DNA of 64,000 bases, taken from Leifsonia sp. Root227 (GTDB lineage: Bacteria > Actinomycetota > Actinomycetes > Actinomycetales > Microbacteriaceae). Location: NCBI RefSeq assembly GCF_001428745.1, contig NZ_LMIO01000002.1:62001-126000 (forward strand), read 5' to 3'. The stretch's first letter is position 1. Every line of letters starts with the position of its first letter. A program made the position numbers and the translations under genes. Shown here piece after piece: positions 40,761 through 47,819 of the stretch. The notes below the pieces were generated by a model. That model made no database searches and was not told the DNA's origin. It saw only the letters and a list, made by a program, of their open reading frames with translations.

Positions 40761-41831
40761 CTAGTCGAGCACGTCGGCCAGATCGTACGCGATCGGGCGG
40801 TCGAGCTGGTCGTATGTGCAGGAGCGCGCATCCCGGTCGGGACGCCAACGCTCGAACTGCACTGTGTGACGGAACCGCATCCCCTCCATCTGGTCGTAGC
40901 GGACTTCCAGCACGCGCTCCGGCCGCAGCCGCACGAACGAGACGTCTTTCCCGGACGAGAACCGGCTGCGCTCCGTCTCACCTGTGACGGTCTGTCCGTC
41001 GTCGTCGCGGAGCACGAGCGGGTCGAGCTCGTCGATCAGTTCGAGCCGGCGCTTGTCGGTGAACGCCGAGACGCCGCCGATGTTGCGCAGCTCGCCGTCC
41101 GATCCGTAGAGCCCGACCAGCAGCGACCCGACGCCGCGCCCGCTGGTGTGGATGCGGTAGCCGAGCGCGACGACGTCTGCCGTGCGGTGGTGCTTGATCT
41201 TCAGCATGGTGCGCTTGTTCTGCGCGTACGGTGCGGCGAGCGGCTTCGCGACAACGCCGTCCAGGCCCGCGCCCTCGAACTCGACCAGCCATTTCCTGGC
41301 GAGGTCGACGTCTCGGGTGGTCCTGGTGAGCTCGATCGGGGCCGGCAGGCCGCCGGCGAACTCTTCGAGGGCGGCGCGCCGGTCGGCGAACGGCCGGTCG
41401 AGGTACGACTCCTCGCCGAGCGCCAGCAGGTCGAACGCGACGAACGTGGCAGGGGTCTCCTCTGCCAGCAGCTTGACGCGGCTGGCGGCGGGGTGGATGC
41501 GCTGCGACAGCGCCTCCCAGTCGAGCCGTTGCTTTCCTGGCTCGCCCGTCGGCACGACGATCTCGCCGTCGAGCACGCAGGGTCCGGGCAGGATGCGCGT
41601 GAACGCCTCGACCAGCTCGGGGAAATACCGGGTGAGCATCTTCGAGCCGCGGCTGCCGATCTCGACGCTGTCGACGACGCCGGGGGTGGATGCGGTGGCG
41701 TAGACGATGGCGCGGAAGCCGTCCCACTTCGGTTCGTAGCTGAGGCCGCCCGCGACTTTGTCCGGCTCCGGGACGGTCGGGACGGCTTTCGCCAGCATGG
41801 GCGCGATGGTGTTCGTGGCCGTAGGCTCCAT
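40761..41831 (-). CDS. ATP-dependent DNA ligase (LigC/LigD ligase domain type)
   Basis: DNA ligase of 356 residues. The adenylation motif E-P-K35-W-D-G-F-R identifies the nucleophilic Lys. VLDGEIVV (motif III), ATFVAFDLL, GLDGVVAKP (motif IV) and KTMLKIKHH-type motif V (RTMLKIKHHRTAD) follow, then the OB-fold with LRPERVLEVRYDQMEG. The start is the ATG at 41831 with only GAG as a ribosome site. It converges with the polymerase-domain gene, so in this organism LigD activities are separate genes instead of one fused protein. No nuclease (3'-phosphoesterase) domain is attached. Confidence 0.92.
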   Translation of the reverse strand: MEPTATNTIAPMLAKAVPTVPEPDKVAGGLSYEPKWDGFRAIVYATASTPGVVDSVEIGSRGSKMLTRYFPELVEAFTRILPGPCVLDGEIVVPTGEPGKQRLDWEALSQRIHPAASRVKLLAEETPATFVAFDLLALGEESYLDRPFADRRAALEEFAGGLPAPIELTRTTRDVDLARKWLVEFEGAGLDGVVAKPLAAPYAQNKRTMLKIKHHRTADVVALGYRIHTSGRGVGSLLVGLYGSDGELRNIGGVSAFTDKRRLELIDELDPLVLRDDDGQTVTGETERSRFSSGKDVSFVRLRPERVLEVRYDQMEGMRFRHTVQFERWRPDRDARSCTYDQLDRPIAYDLADVLD

Positions 41832-41905
41832 GTCTCGATCATGCCGCGTCGGGCGGGAGGGCGGAAGGTGCGGCTGGCTGGGCATCCGCTCGGAGCGCTT
41901 CGAGG

Positions 41906-41924
41906 TTAGGTAAGGCTGACCTAT
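41906..41924. promoter_or_regulatory. DtxR/IdeR iron box
   Basis: TTAGGTAAGGCTGACCTAT closely matches the actinobacterial iron box TTAGGTTAGGCTAACCTAA. It overlaps the hexamer TATACT (41922-41927), a good -10 placed 10 bases before the ATG of the SIP-domain gene, so iron-loaded DtxR/IdeR should block transcription. Confidence 0.88.
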
Positions 41925-41936
41925 ACTGAAGGCACG

Positions 41937-42383
41937 ATGTATCGACCCGATCACGCGACCCACACCGCGACCACAGCTCACCACGACGACCGTGTGCAGT
42001 TCCTGGTGGTCGCCGATGAGTCGTCGCTGACGGAGCTGGAAGCCGAGCTCTCGCTGCTTCCGCTGTGCGCCCGCGGCCGCGTGTTCGTCGAGGTCGAGGA
42101 CGAGTCGGAGATCGTGGCGCTCGCCACTCCGATGCGCATGACGGTCACCTGGCTCACCCGCCGCAATCGCAGCGGCCGCCCGGGAACCGGAGAGCGTTGC
42201 GCCAGGGGAGAGGCCGCGACGCGTGCCGTTCGCGCCTGGACCACCGAGATGCTCTGCGACGGCCCTGGCGAGACCCGCGTCATCCTGACCGGTGGCTTCG
42301 CCCTGGTCACCGAGGTGCGCGAGCACCTGCAGTCGGTCGTCGGCATGACCGCCGACGCGATCGTCGCCCCCGCCTACCACTGA
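41937..42383 (+). CDS. Stand-alone SIP-domain (siderophore-interacting) protein
   Basis: Protein of 148 residues corresponding to the C-terminal NAD(P)H-binding half of siderophore-interacting flavoproteins: VQFLVVADESSLTELEAELSLLP and GRVFVEVEDESE fit the family pattern. The FAD-binding N-terminal half is absent, so it is not a complete ferric-siderophore reductase. Controlled by the iron box immediately upstream; GAAGG lies four bases before the ATG, but the TATACT -10 is so close that the mRNA is nearly leaderless. Probably part of the iron-starvation response, perhaps working with a separate flavin domain. It converges on the SDR at 42403. Confidence 0.82.
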   Translation: MYRPDHATHTATTAHHDDRVQFLVVADESSLTELEAELSLLPLCARGRVFVEVEDESEIVALATPMRMTVTWLTRRNRSGRPGTGERCARGEAATRAVRAWTTEMLCDGPGETRVILTGGFALVTEVREHLQSVVGMTADAIVAPAYH

Positions 42384-42402
42384 CGCGGAGCACGGGCCGC
42401 CG

Positions 42403-43269
42403 TCACACCCGGCTGTCCACTCCCACCAGCTGCTCCGAGATCGTCCACAGGTCGCGGCCGAGTTGCGCGTCCTTCGCCTGCGCGGTCGTTGCGCCGTTGG
42501 CCTTGAGGCGGTCGAAGTAGGTTCCGCTCGGCGCACCGACCGGCGCCTCGCCCGCGAGCCTGATGAGGGGCAGAGCTCCCTGCTCCACAGGGATCCCGTA
42601 GGTGTTGCGCGTGACGAACGCGCCGAACCGGATGAGCGGCGACGTCCTGCCGAAGTTCGTCGCGATCGTGCCGGGGTGGAACGAGAACGCGTCGACGCCC
42701 GTCCCGGTGAGCCGTTCCGCCAGTTCCGAGATGAACAGGATGGTCGCCAGCTTGGCCGTTCCGTACGCGCGCCAGCCGCCCAGCCACGGCCGCTTCTCGA
42801 AGTCGAGGTCGTCGAGGCGGAGGTGACCGAAACGGTTGGCGAGGCTTGCCGTGGAGACGACGCGTACATCACGCCCGGCCGCCGCCGTCTGTTCCAGCCG
42901 CGGGCGCAGCAGGTGAGTGAGCAGGAACGGCGACAGGTGGTTGGCCTGGATGGTGCGCTCGTGCCCGTCGACCGTGAGCTCGCGCTTGGCGTTGAGACCG
43001 CCGGCGTTGTTGGCGAGCACGTCGATCGTCTCGTATCTGTCGAGCAGGGCGCTCGCCAGCGCACGCACGTCGTCGAACTTCTCGAAGTCGGCGAGGAACG
43101 GCGTCGCGCCGATCTTCTCGGCGACCGCGCGGGTGCGCTCGGGGTTGCGGCCGACGACCGCCACCTCGTTGCCCTGCTCTGAGAGCCGCTGGGCGGCGAC
43201 GACCCCGATCCCGGAGCTCGCCCCCGTCAGGACGATCGTGCGCCGGTAGCCGTCTGCCTCAGCAGTCAT
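42403..43269 (-). CDS. Short-chain dehydrogenase (retinol-dehydrogenase-like)
   Basis: SDR of 288 residues. TGASSGIG, NNAGGLN, Ser in VVSTASLANRFG, and Y-G-T-A-K are visible; PFLLTHLLRPRLE and the C-terminal PVGAPSGTYFDRLK resemble WWOX/retinol-dehydrogenase-like SDRs. The ATG overlaps the stop of the small HExxH protein by ATGA, with AAAGGTGG upstream. Third gene after the flavin disulfide reductase. Probably acts on a lipophilic alcohol or ketone; the role is otherwise open. Confidence 0.88.
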   Translation of the reverse strand: MTAEADGYRRTIVLTGASSGIGVVAAQRLSEQGNEVAVVGRNPERTRAVAEKIGATPFLADFEKFDDVRALASALLDRYETIDVLANNAGGLNAKRELTVDGHERTIQANHLSPFLLTHLLRPRLEQTAAAGRDVRVVSTASLANRFGHLRLDDLDFEKRPWLGGWRAYGTAKLATILFISELAERLTGTGVDAFSFHPGTIATNFGRTSPLIRFGAFVTRNTYGIPVEQGALPLIRLAGEAPVGAPSGTYFDRLKANGATTAQAKDAQLGRDLWTISEQLVGVDSRV

Positions 43270-43631
43270 CGGTAGCCACCTTTCTCGAGACCGGCCTCGA
43301 TCTCGAATCGGTTCTTCAGGGGGTCGCGGCCCGCGACGAGGTAGAGCAGCGGGAACGCCATTCCGTAGCGCTGCCACTGCCGTTTGTGCACGGCCTCGTG
43401 TTCGAGGATGTCGTCCGAGACGTTCTGCGCCGTGAGGTAACAGCCTCCCACGCACGAGCCTCCTCTGCCGAACGTGCGCTGCGGCATCCCGCGGAAGACG
43501 AACAGTCCTGCGCGACGTTCGACCCGTCCTGTGCTCCAGATGAAGCCCCAGACCAGGCCGACCGCGGTGGCGTAGAGGTAGCCGAGCCGGCTGATCGGGG
43601 AGTCGAACAGCAGGCGGGTGACGATGCGCAT
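43266..43631 (-). CDS. Small membrane-associated protein with HExxH motif
   Basis: Protein of 121 residues. One hydrophobic segment (about 17-32, YLYATAVGLVWGFIW) is followed by a Cys pair (Cys60, Cys64 in GGSCVGGC) and H78-E-A-V-H82, an HExxH zinc motif within EHEAVHKRQWQRYG. A third ligand is not obvious; Glu in FEIEAG near the C-terminus is a candidate. A small zinc peptidase remnant or a structural metal site is possible. Homologues are usually called hypothetical or 'Fe-S oxidoreductase', which the sequence does not support. The ATG with GGAG upstream lies four bases after the reductase stop, and its stop overlaps the SDR start, so the three genes form a tight operon. Confidence 0.75.
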   Translation of the reverse strand: MRIVTRLLFDSPISRLGYLYATAVGLVWGFIWSTGRVERRAGLFVFRGMPQRTFGRGGSCVGGCYLTAQNVSDDILEHEAVHKRQWQRYGMAFPLLYLVAGRDPLKNRFEIEAGLEKGGYR

Positions 43632-43635
43632 CCCG

Positions 43636-45084
43636 TCACTCCTCCGGTCGGCCGTATGCTTCGAGCAGCCGCAGCCAGACCTCGCTGAGGGTCGGGTACG
43701 AGGGCACGGCGTGCCACAGCCGGGAGAGCGGAACCTCTCCCACGACGGCGATGGTCGCCGAGTGCAGGAGCTCGCCGACGTCCTGTCCGACGAAGGTGGC
43801 GCCGAGGATCACCCCCCGGTCTTCGTCGACGACCATCCTGGCCTTGCCGACGTAGTTGTCCGCCACGATGCTCGCTCCGGCCACTCCGCTGATCTCGTAG
43901 TCGACGACCCTGGTGCGGTAGCCGGCCCTCTCCGCTGCGGCAGCGGTGAGGCCGACAGAGGCGACCTCGGGATCGGTGAAGGTGACCTGGGGCACCGACT
44001 GGTGATCGGCGGTCGCGACGTAGGTGCCCCACGGCTCCAGCGACACGTTCGCGCCCTTCGCCCTGGCCGCGATGGCGTCGCCTGCCGCCCGTGCCTGGTA
44101 CTTGCCCTGGTGCGTGAGCAGGGCGCGGTGGTTCACGTCACCGACACCGTAGAGCCAGCCGCCGTCCACCGGCTCGCCGTCCGAGCCGAGGACGCGCATG
44201 GAATCGTCGACCGACAGCCAGGCGCCGCCTTCGAGGCCGAAGGCTTCGAGACCGAGATCGGCGGTGTGGGGGATGCGGCCGGTCGCGACGAGCAGTTCGT
44301 CCGCCTCGACCGTGCTGCCGTCGTCCAGGGTGAGCAGGAAGCCGTCGTCGTCCGTGCGCGCGACCGACGTCGGCGAGGCGTCCAGGTGCAGCGTCGCGCC
44401 GAGTTCGCGCAGCGAGTCGGCGACGAGCTCTCCTGCGAACGGTTCGTTGCCGCCGAGCAGCCCGCTGCGCGAGATGAGGTGGACCTCGGTACCGAACCCG
44501 GCGTACGCGGTCGCCATCTCGACGCCGACGACGCCTCCGCCGAGGATCGCGAGCGACACGGGAACCCGCTGCACGCTCGTGGCGTCCCTGCTCGTCCACG
44601 GCTCGCTCTCGCGGAGTCCCGGCACGTCGGGGAGGAGCGCGGCAGAACCGGTGCAGACGGCGACGGCGTGCTTGGCGGTGAGCACCGTCACCGTGCCGTC
44701 GTCCGCCGTCACCGTTACTTCCCTGGCTGCGGTGATCACCGCGTGCCCGCGGACCAGGTCGATGCCTGCTCCGTTGAGCCATTCGACCTGCCCGTCGTCC
44801 TTCCAGTCGCTCGTCATCACGTCGCGGCGCCGCAACACGGCCTCGACGTCGAGGGGACCAGTGACGGCCTCACGCGTTCCGCCGACCTTCTGCGCCGCCC
44901 GAAGGAGCGCGCCGCTGCGCAGCAGCGCTTTCGACGGCATACAGGCCCAGTACGAGCACTCGCCCCCGACCAGCTCCGCCTCGACGATGACAGTGCGCAT
45001 CCCGCCCTGCACCGCGCGGTCGGCGACGTTCTCGCCCACTGCCCCAGCGCCGATCACGATGACGTCGTACTCGTTGCCGCTCAT
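43636..45084 (-). CDS. Class-I pyridine nucleotide-disulfide oxidoreductase
   Basis: FAD/NAD(P) oxidoreductase of 482 residues in the dihydrolipoamide dehydrogenase/mercuric reductase family. FAD motif GAGAVG (12-17), redox-active Cys43 and Cys48 in GGECSYWACMPSK, NAD motif GGGVVGVE, GRIPHTADLGLE and the C-terminal HAVPSYPTLSE with the active-site His-Glu pair. There are no lipoyl or metal-binding extensions. The substrate could be a disulfide, quinone or metal ion; it is not part of a 2-oxoacid dehydrogenase operon. The ATG has GGAG five bases upstream. First gene of the three-gene unit with the HExxH protein and SDR. Confidence 0.92.
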   Translation of the reverse strand: MSGNEYDVIVIGAGAVGENVADRAVQGGMRTVIVEAELVGGECSYWACMPSKALLRSGALLRAAQKVGGTREAVTGPLDVEAVLRRRDVMTSDWKDDGQVEWLNGAGIDLVRGHAVITAAREVTVTADDGTVTVLTAKHAVAVCTGSAALLPDVPGLRESEPWTSRDATSVQRVPVSLAILGGGVVGVEMATAYAGFGTEVHLISRSGLLGGNEPFAGELVADSLRELGATLHLDASPTSVARTDDDGFLLTLDDGSTVEADELLVATGRIPHTADLGLEAFGLEGGAWLSVDDSMRVLGSDGEPVDGGWLYGVGDVNHRALLTHQGKYQARAAGDAIAARAKGANVSLEPWGTYVATADHQSVPQVTFTDPEVASVGLTAAAAERAGYRTRVVDYEISGVAGASIVADNYVGKARMVVDEDRGVILGATFVGQDVGELLHSATIAVVGEVPLSRLWHAVPSYPTLSEVWLRLLEAYGRPEE

Positions 45085-45170
45085 GCTCTCTCCTGTCGTT
45101 ACTTCGTGTTCGGTGCGCTGCGATGTTCGGTGCGCTGTCGTGGTCGGTGGCGCCGCGGTGGCCGTCGGGC

Positions 45171-45956
45171 TCAGCGCCCCACGAACTCCGCTTCCGTCCT
45201 GGTGAGGAAGGCCTGCATCCCGATCGCCGCGTCTTCGCTGGTGGCGAGACGCACGAGCGCCGGCTGCAGTTCGGCCTCTGCTGCCGCGTCTCCGTCGCGG
45301 ACGGCGCGCTTGGCATTGGCGAGCGCCGCCTGCACGGCAAGAGGCGCCTGGGCGGCGACCCGTTCTGCGATGGCGAGCGCTCTGTCGAACTGCTCCCCGT
45401 CGTCGACGAGCTCCTGCACCAGTCCGATGCGGTGGGCCTCCTCGGCGTCGAAGCTGTCTCCGGTGAGGATGTAGCGCATCGCGTTGCCCCAGCCGACGGC
45501 GCGAGGGAACCGGATGGTGGCGCCGCCGAACGGCAGGATGCCGCGCGAGACCTCAATCTGGCCGAACGTGGTGGACCGGGCGGCGACGGCGATGTCGCTC
45601 GCCAGGATCAGCTCGATCCCGAGGGTGAGACAGGTGCCGTGCACGGCGATCACGACCGGCTTGCTGAGCTGCTGGCCGGAGACCTGCCACGGGTTGATGC
45701 CGTCCGGACCCTCGATCGTGAGGCCGTCCGCTCCGATGCGCGGCCCGATGTCCCCGAGGTCGAGGCCGGCGGTGAAATGATCGCCGACCGCGTACACCAG
45801 CCCGACCCTCAGCTCCGGGTCCCTTTCGAGGACGCCGTATGCGTCGGCGAGCTGTCGGAGGAGCTCGAAGTCGGCGGCGTTGCGCTTCTCCGGTCGGTTG
45901 AATCCGATGAGCAGGATGTGTCCCCGCCGCTCGGTGATGATCTTGGGTGCGGTCAT
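45171..45956 (-). CDS. Enoyl-CoA hydratase/isomerase family protein
   Basis: Crotonase-fold protein of 261 residues. The oxyanion-hole segment GDHFTAGLDLGDI, HGTCLTLGIELILASDI with the first catalytic Glu, and FGQIEVSRGILPFGGATIR with the second are both conserved, so hydratase activity is plausible. The ATG at 45956 follows GGGAG closely. It lies 22 bases after the arginase-family gene on the same strand. Likely hydrates a 2-enoyl-CoA in fatty or aromatic acid breakdown. Confidence 0.9.
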   Translation of the reverse strand: MTAPKIITERRGHILLIGFNRPEKRNAADFELLRQLADAYGVLERDPELRVGLVYAVGDHFTAGLDLGDIGPRIGADGLTIEGPDGINPWQVSGQQLSKPVVIAVHGTCLTLGIELILASDIAVAARSTTFGQIEVSRGILPFGGATIRFPRAVGWGNAMRYILTGDSFDAEEAHRIGLVQELVDDGEQFDRALAIAERVAAQAPLAVQAALANAKRAVRDGDAAAEAELQPALVRLATSEDAAIGMQAFLTRTEAEFVGR

Positions 45957-45978
45957 GTCTCCCAAGCTACCTCGACGG

Positions 45979-46950
45979 TCACGACCCGTCATCGGCGGGG
46001 CGAGGATCTGTGGAGAGATGCCGCGCAGAGCCGGTTGTGGAGGAACCGCCCGCCGAGGACCCACCCGTGGAAGTCCCACCCGTGGGCGCCCCGCCGCCGT
46101 TCGCCTCCAGCCGCCCGGTCAGCGCGCCCAGAATCCGCAGGATCACCGCCATGTCGTGCCCTGCCGCATCCGGAGACTCCGGCGCGAACTCCGTGATCGC
46201 GGCCCCGGCGAGCCCGAACCGGCCGCGCAGGGCGCGCACAGCGTCGCACAGTGCTTCCGGCTGCACCCCGAACGGCTCCGGATACCCGACTCCGCTGATC
46301 GTGGCAGGGTCGAGGACGTCGAGGTCGATGTGCACGTACACCGAGGTCGCCCCTGTCGCCTCGACGGCGGCGACGATCACCGCTGGGTCGTCGAGCTCCC
46401 CTGGCCCGAGCATCCTGATGCCCGTCTCCTCGATATACGTTGACTCGCCGTCGTCGATGGCGCGCGTCCCCGCGAGGACGACGTTGCCGGGGGAGAGGAG
46501 CGATGGACCGGAGGACGCGAGCCCGTCGGGGGCGTCGCCGAGGAGGGCGCGCACGACCATCCCGTGGAACGCGCTCGACGGCGACGAGCCGACGTCGTTG
46601 ATGTCGGCGTGGGCGTCGAACCAGACCAGCGCCACCGACCCAGCGGGGGCGCCCGCCACCGCGTGCTGCACGCTCGCGAGGTCGGCGGCGCAGTCTCCGC
46701 CGATCGTGACGACGGGCGCCTCGAGCAGCATCAGCTCCGCCGCGGCGGCGTCGCGCACCGTCGCGAGCGCGGAGAACCTGCTCACGCCCGTCCCGAGCGA
46801 CTCACCGGCCGCGGCAGGCACGGGAACGACCGTCGTCGCCGCAGCGGGCAGGTCGCCCCTGATCGCCTCGGCGCCGTCGATGAGCCGCATCGCCCTCGAC
46901 GAGCCTGAGCCCTGCCACTGCGGCACCACCAGGAAGGATGCGCTGCTCAT
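45979..46950 (-). CDS. Arginase/agmatinase family protein with Cys in place of a metal-binding His
   Basis: Ureohydrolase-fold protein of 323 residues. WFDAHADIND and HIDLDVLDP supply two Mn-binding segments, but the first, normally G-G-D-H, reads GGDC (TIGGDCAADL). This alters one ligand of the binuclear site, so the substrate or activity may differ from arginase. The last 45 residues are a Gly/Ser/Thr-rich tail (GGGAPTGGTSTGG and on), probably disordered. The ATG follows GAGGCGTAG. It lies after the PspA gene across a GC hairpin and before the enoyl-CoA hydratase. Could be an amidinohydrolase or formiminoglutamase-like enzyme. Confidence 0.85.
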   Translation of the reverse strand: MSSASFLVVPQWQGSGSSRAMRLIDGAEAIRGDLPAAATTVVPVPAAAGESLGTGVSRFSALATVRDAAAAELMLLEAPVVTIGGDCAADLASVQHAVAGAPAGSVALVWFDAHADINDVGSSPSSAFHGMVVRALLGDAPDGLASSGPSLLSPGNVVLAGTRAIDDGESTYIEETGIRMLGPGELDDPAVIVAAVEATGATSVYVHIDLDVLDPATISGVGYPEPFGVQPEALCDAVRALRGRFGLAGAAITEFAPESPDAAGHDMAVILRILGALTGRLEANGGGAPTGGTSTGGSSAGGSSTTGSARHLSTDPRPADDGS

Positions 46951-46977
46951 CTACGCCTCGCATCCTTCCGGGGGTCA

Positions 46978-46993
46978 GCGCCCTGCCGGGCGC
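46978..46993 (-). terminator. GC hairpin after the PspA-family gene
   Basis: GCGCCC (46978-46983) and GGGCGC (46988-46993) around a four-base loop, just downstream of the PspA stop at 47003 on the minus strand and before the arginase-family start. No U tract follows, so it may be a weak terminator. Confidence 0.45.
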
Positions 46994-47002
46994 AGCGTGC
47001 GG

Positions 47003-47779
47003 TCACTGGCCGGGGGTGTACGGAGCCGACGACGCCGGATCGGCCGTCACGGCGGCCTGCGCCGGCGCCCCGCCTGTCTTGAGGGCGGCGAGGCGCGCCT
47101 CGACCTCTGTCAGCTCTCCGAGATCGTCGAGCTGGTTGAACTGCGCATCCAGGCTGGACGCCGCGAGCTCCGACGCCCCGCGCACCTTCGCCTCCTCGCG
47201 GCGGATCTTGTCCTCGAACCTGCCGACCTCGCTGGTGGGGTCGAGGATGTCGATGCTCTTGACCGCATCCATCACCTGCGACTGCGCCTGCGCGCTCTTG
47301 GCGCGCGCGATCAGCTCTGAGCGCTTGCTCTTGAGCTGCTCGAGCTTGGTCTTCATGCCGTTGAGGCCCGACTTGAGCTTGTCCACCACCTCGGTCTGCG
47401 CGGCGATCTGCGGTTCTGCGGCCTTCGCCTCGTTCTCCGAGGAGATCTGGCGCTGCAGGGCGACCTTGGCGAGGTTGTCGAACTTGTCGGCGTTGGCCGC
47501 GTCTCCTCCCGCCCGGTAGGTGTCCGCCTGCTTGCTGGCCGCGAGAGCCTTCTGACCCCACGTGGATGCGGCCTCGACGTCTTCCGCGTGGTCGTCTTCG
47601 AGCAGGCGGAGATTGCCGATCGTCTCTGCGATCGCGCTCTCGGCGTCGGCGATGCTGTTGGTGAAGTCGCGGACCATCTGGTCGAGCATCTTCTCCGGGT
47701 CTTCCGCCTGGTCGATGAGCGCGTTGACGTTCGCCTTCAGCAACTGCGAGATGCGCCCGAAAATGGACTGTTTTGCCAT
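47003..47779 (-). CDS. PspA/IM30 family protein
   Basis: ESCRT-III-like membrane-remodelling protein of 258 residues, helical throughout. SIFGRISQLLKANVNALIDQAEDPEKMLDQMVRDF is the PspA/Vipp1 N-terminus; long coiled coils occupy about 30-220, and a disordered Pro/Ala tail ends in PYTPGQ. The ATG follows GAGGAAAG. It lies 40 bases after the TPM-domain gene, and the two are commonly paired. By family it binds stressed or bent membranes and maintains the proton barrier; partners such as PspC are not in the window. Confidence 0.92.
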   Translation of the reverse strand: MAKQSIFGRISQLLKANVNALIDQAEDPEKMLDQMVRDFTNSIADAESAIAETIGNLRLLEDDHAEDVEAASTWGQKALAASKQADTYRAGGDAANADKFDNLAKVALQRQISSENEAKAAEPQIAAQTEVVDKLKSGLNGMKTKLEQLKSKRSELIARAKSAQAQSQVMDAVKSIDILDPTSEVGRFEDKIRREEAKVRGASELAASSLDAQFNQLDDLGELTEVEARLAALKTGGAPAQAAVTADPASSAPYTPGQ

Positions 47780-47819
47780 CTTTCCTCTTCCTTTCGCTTC
47801 AGGCCCCCTGTCAGGCGCC

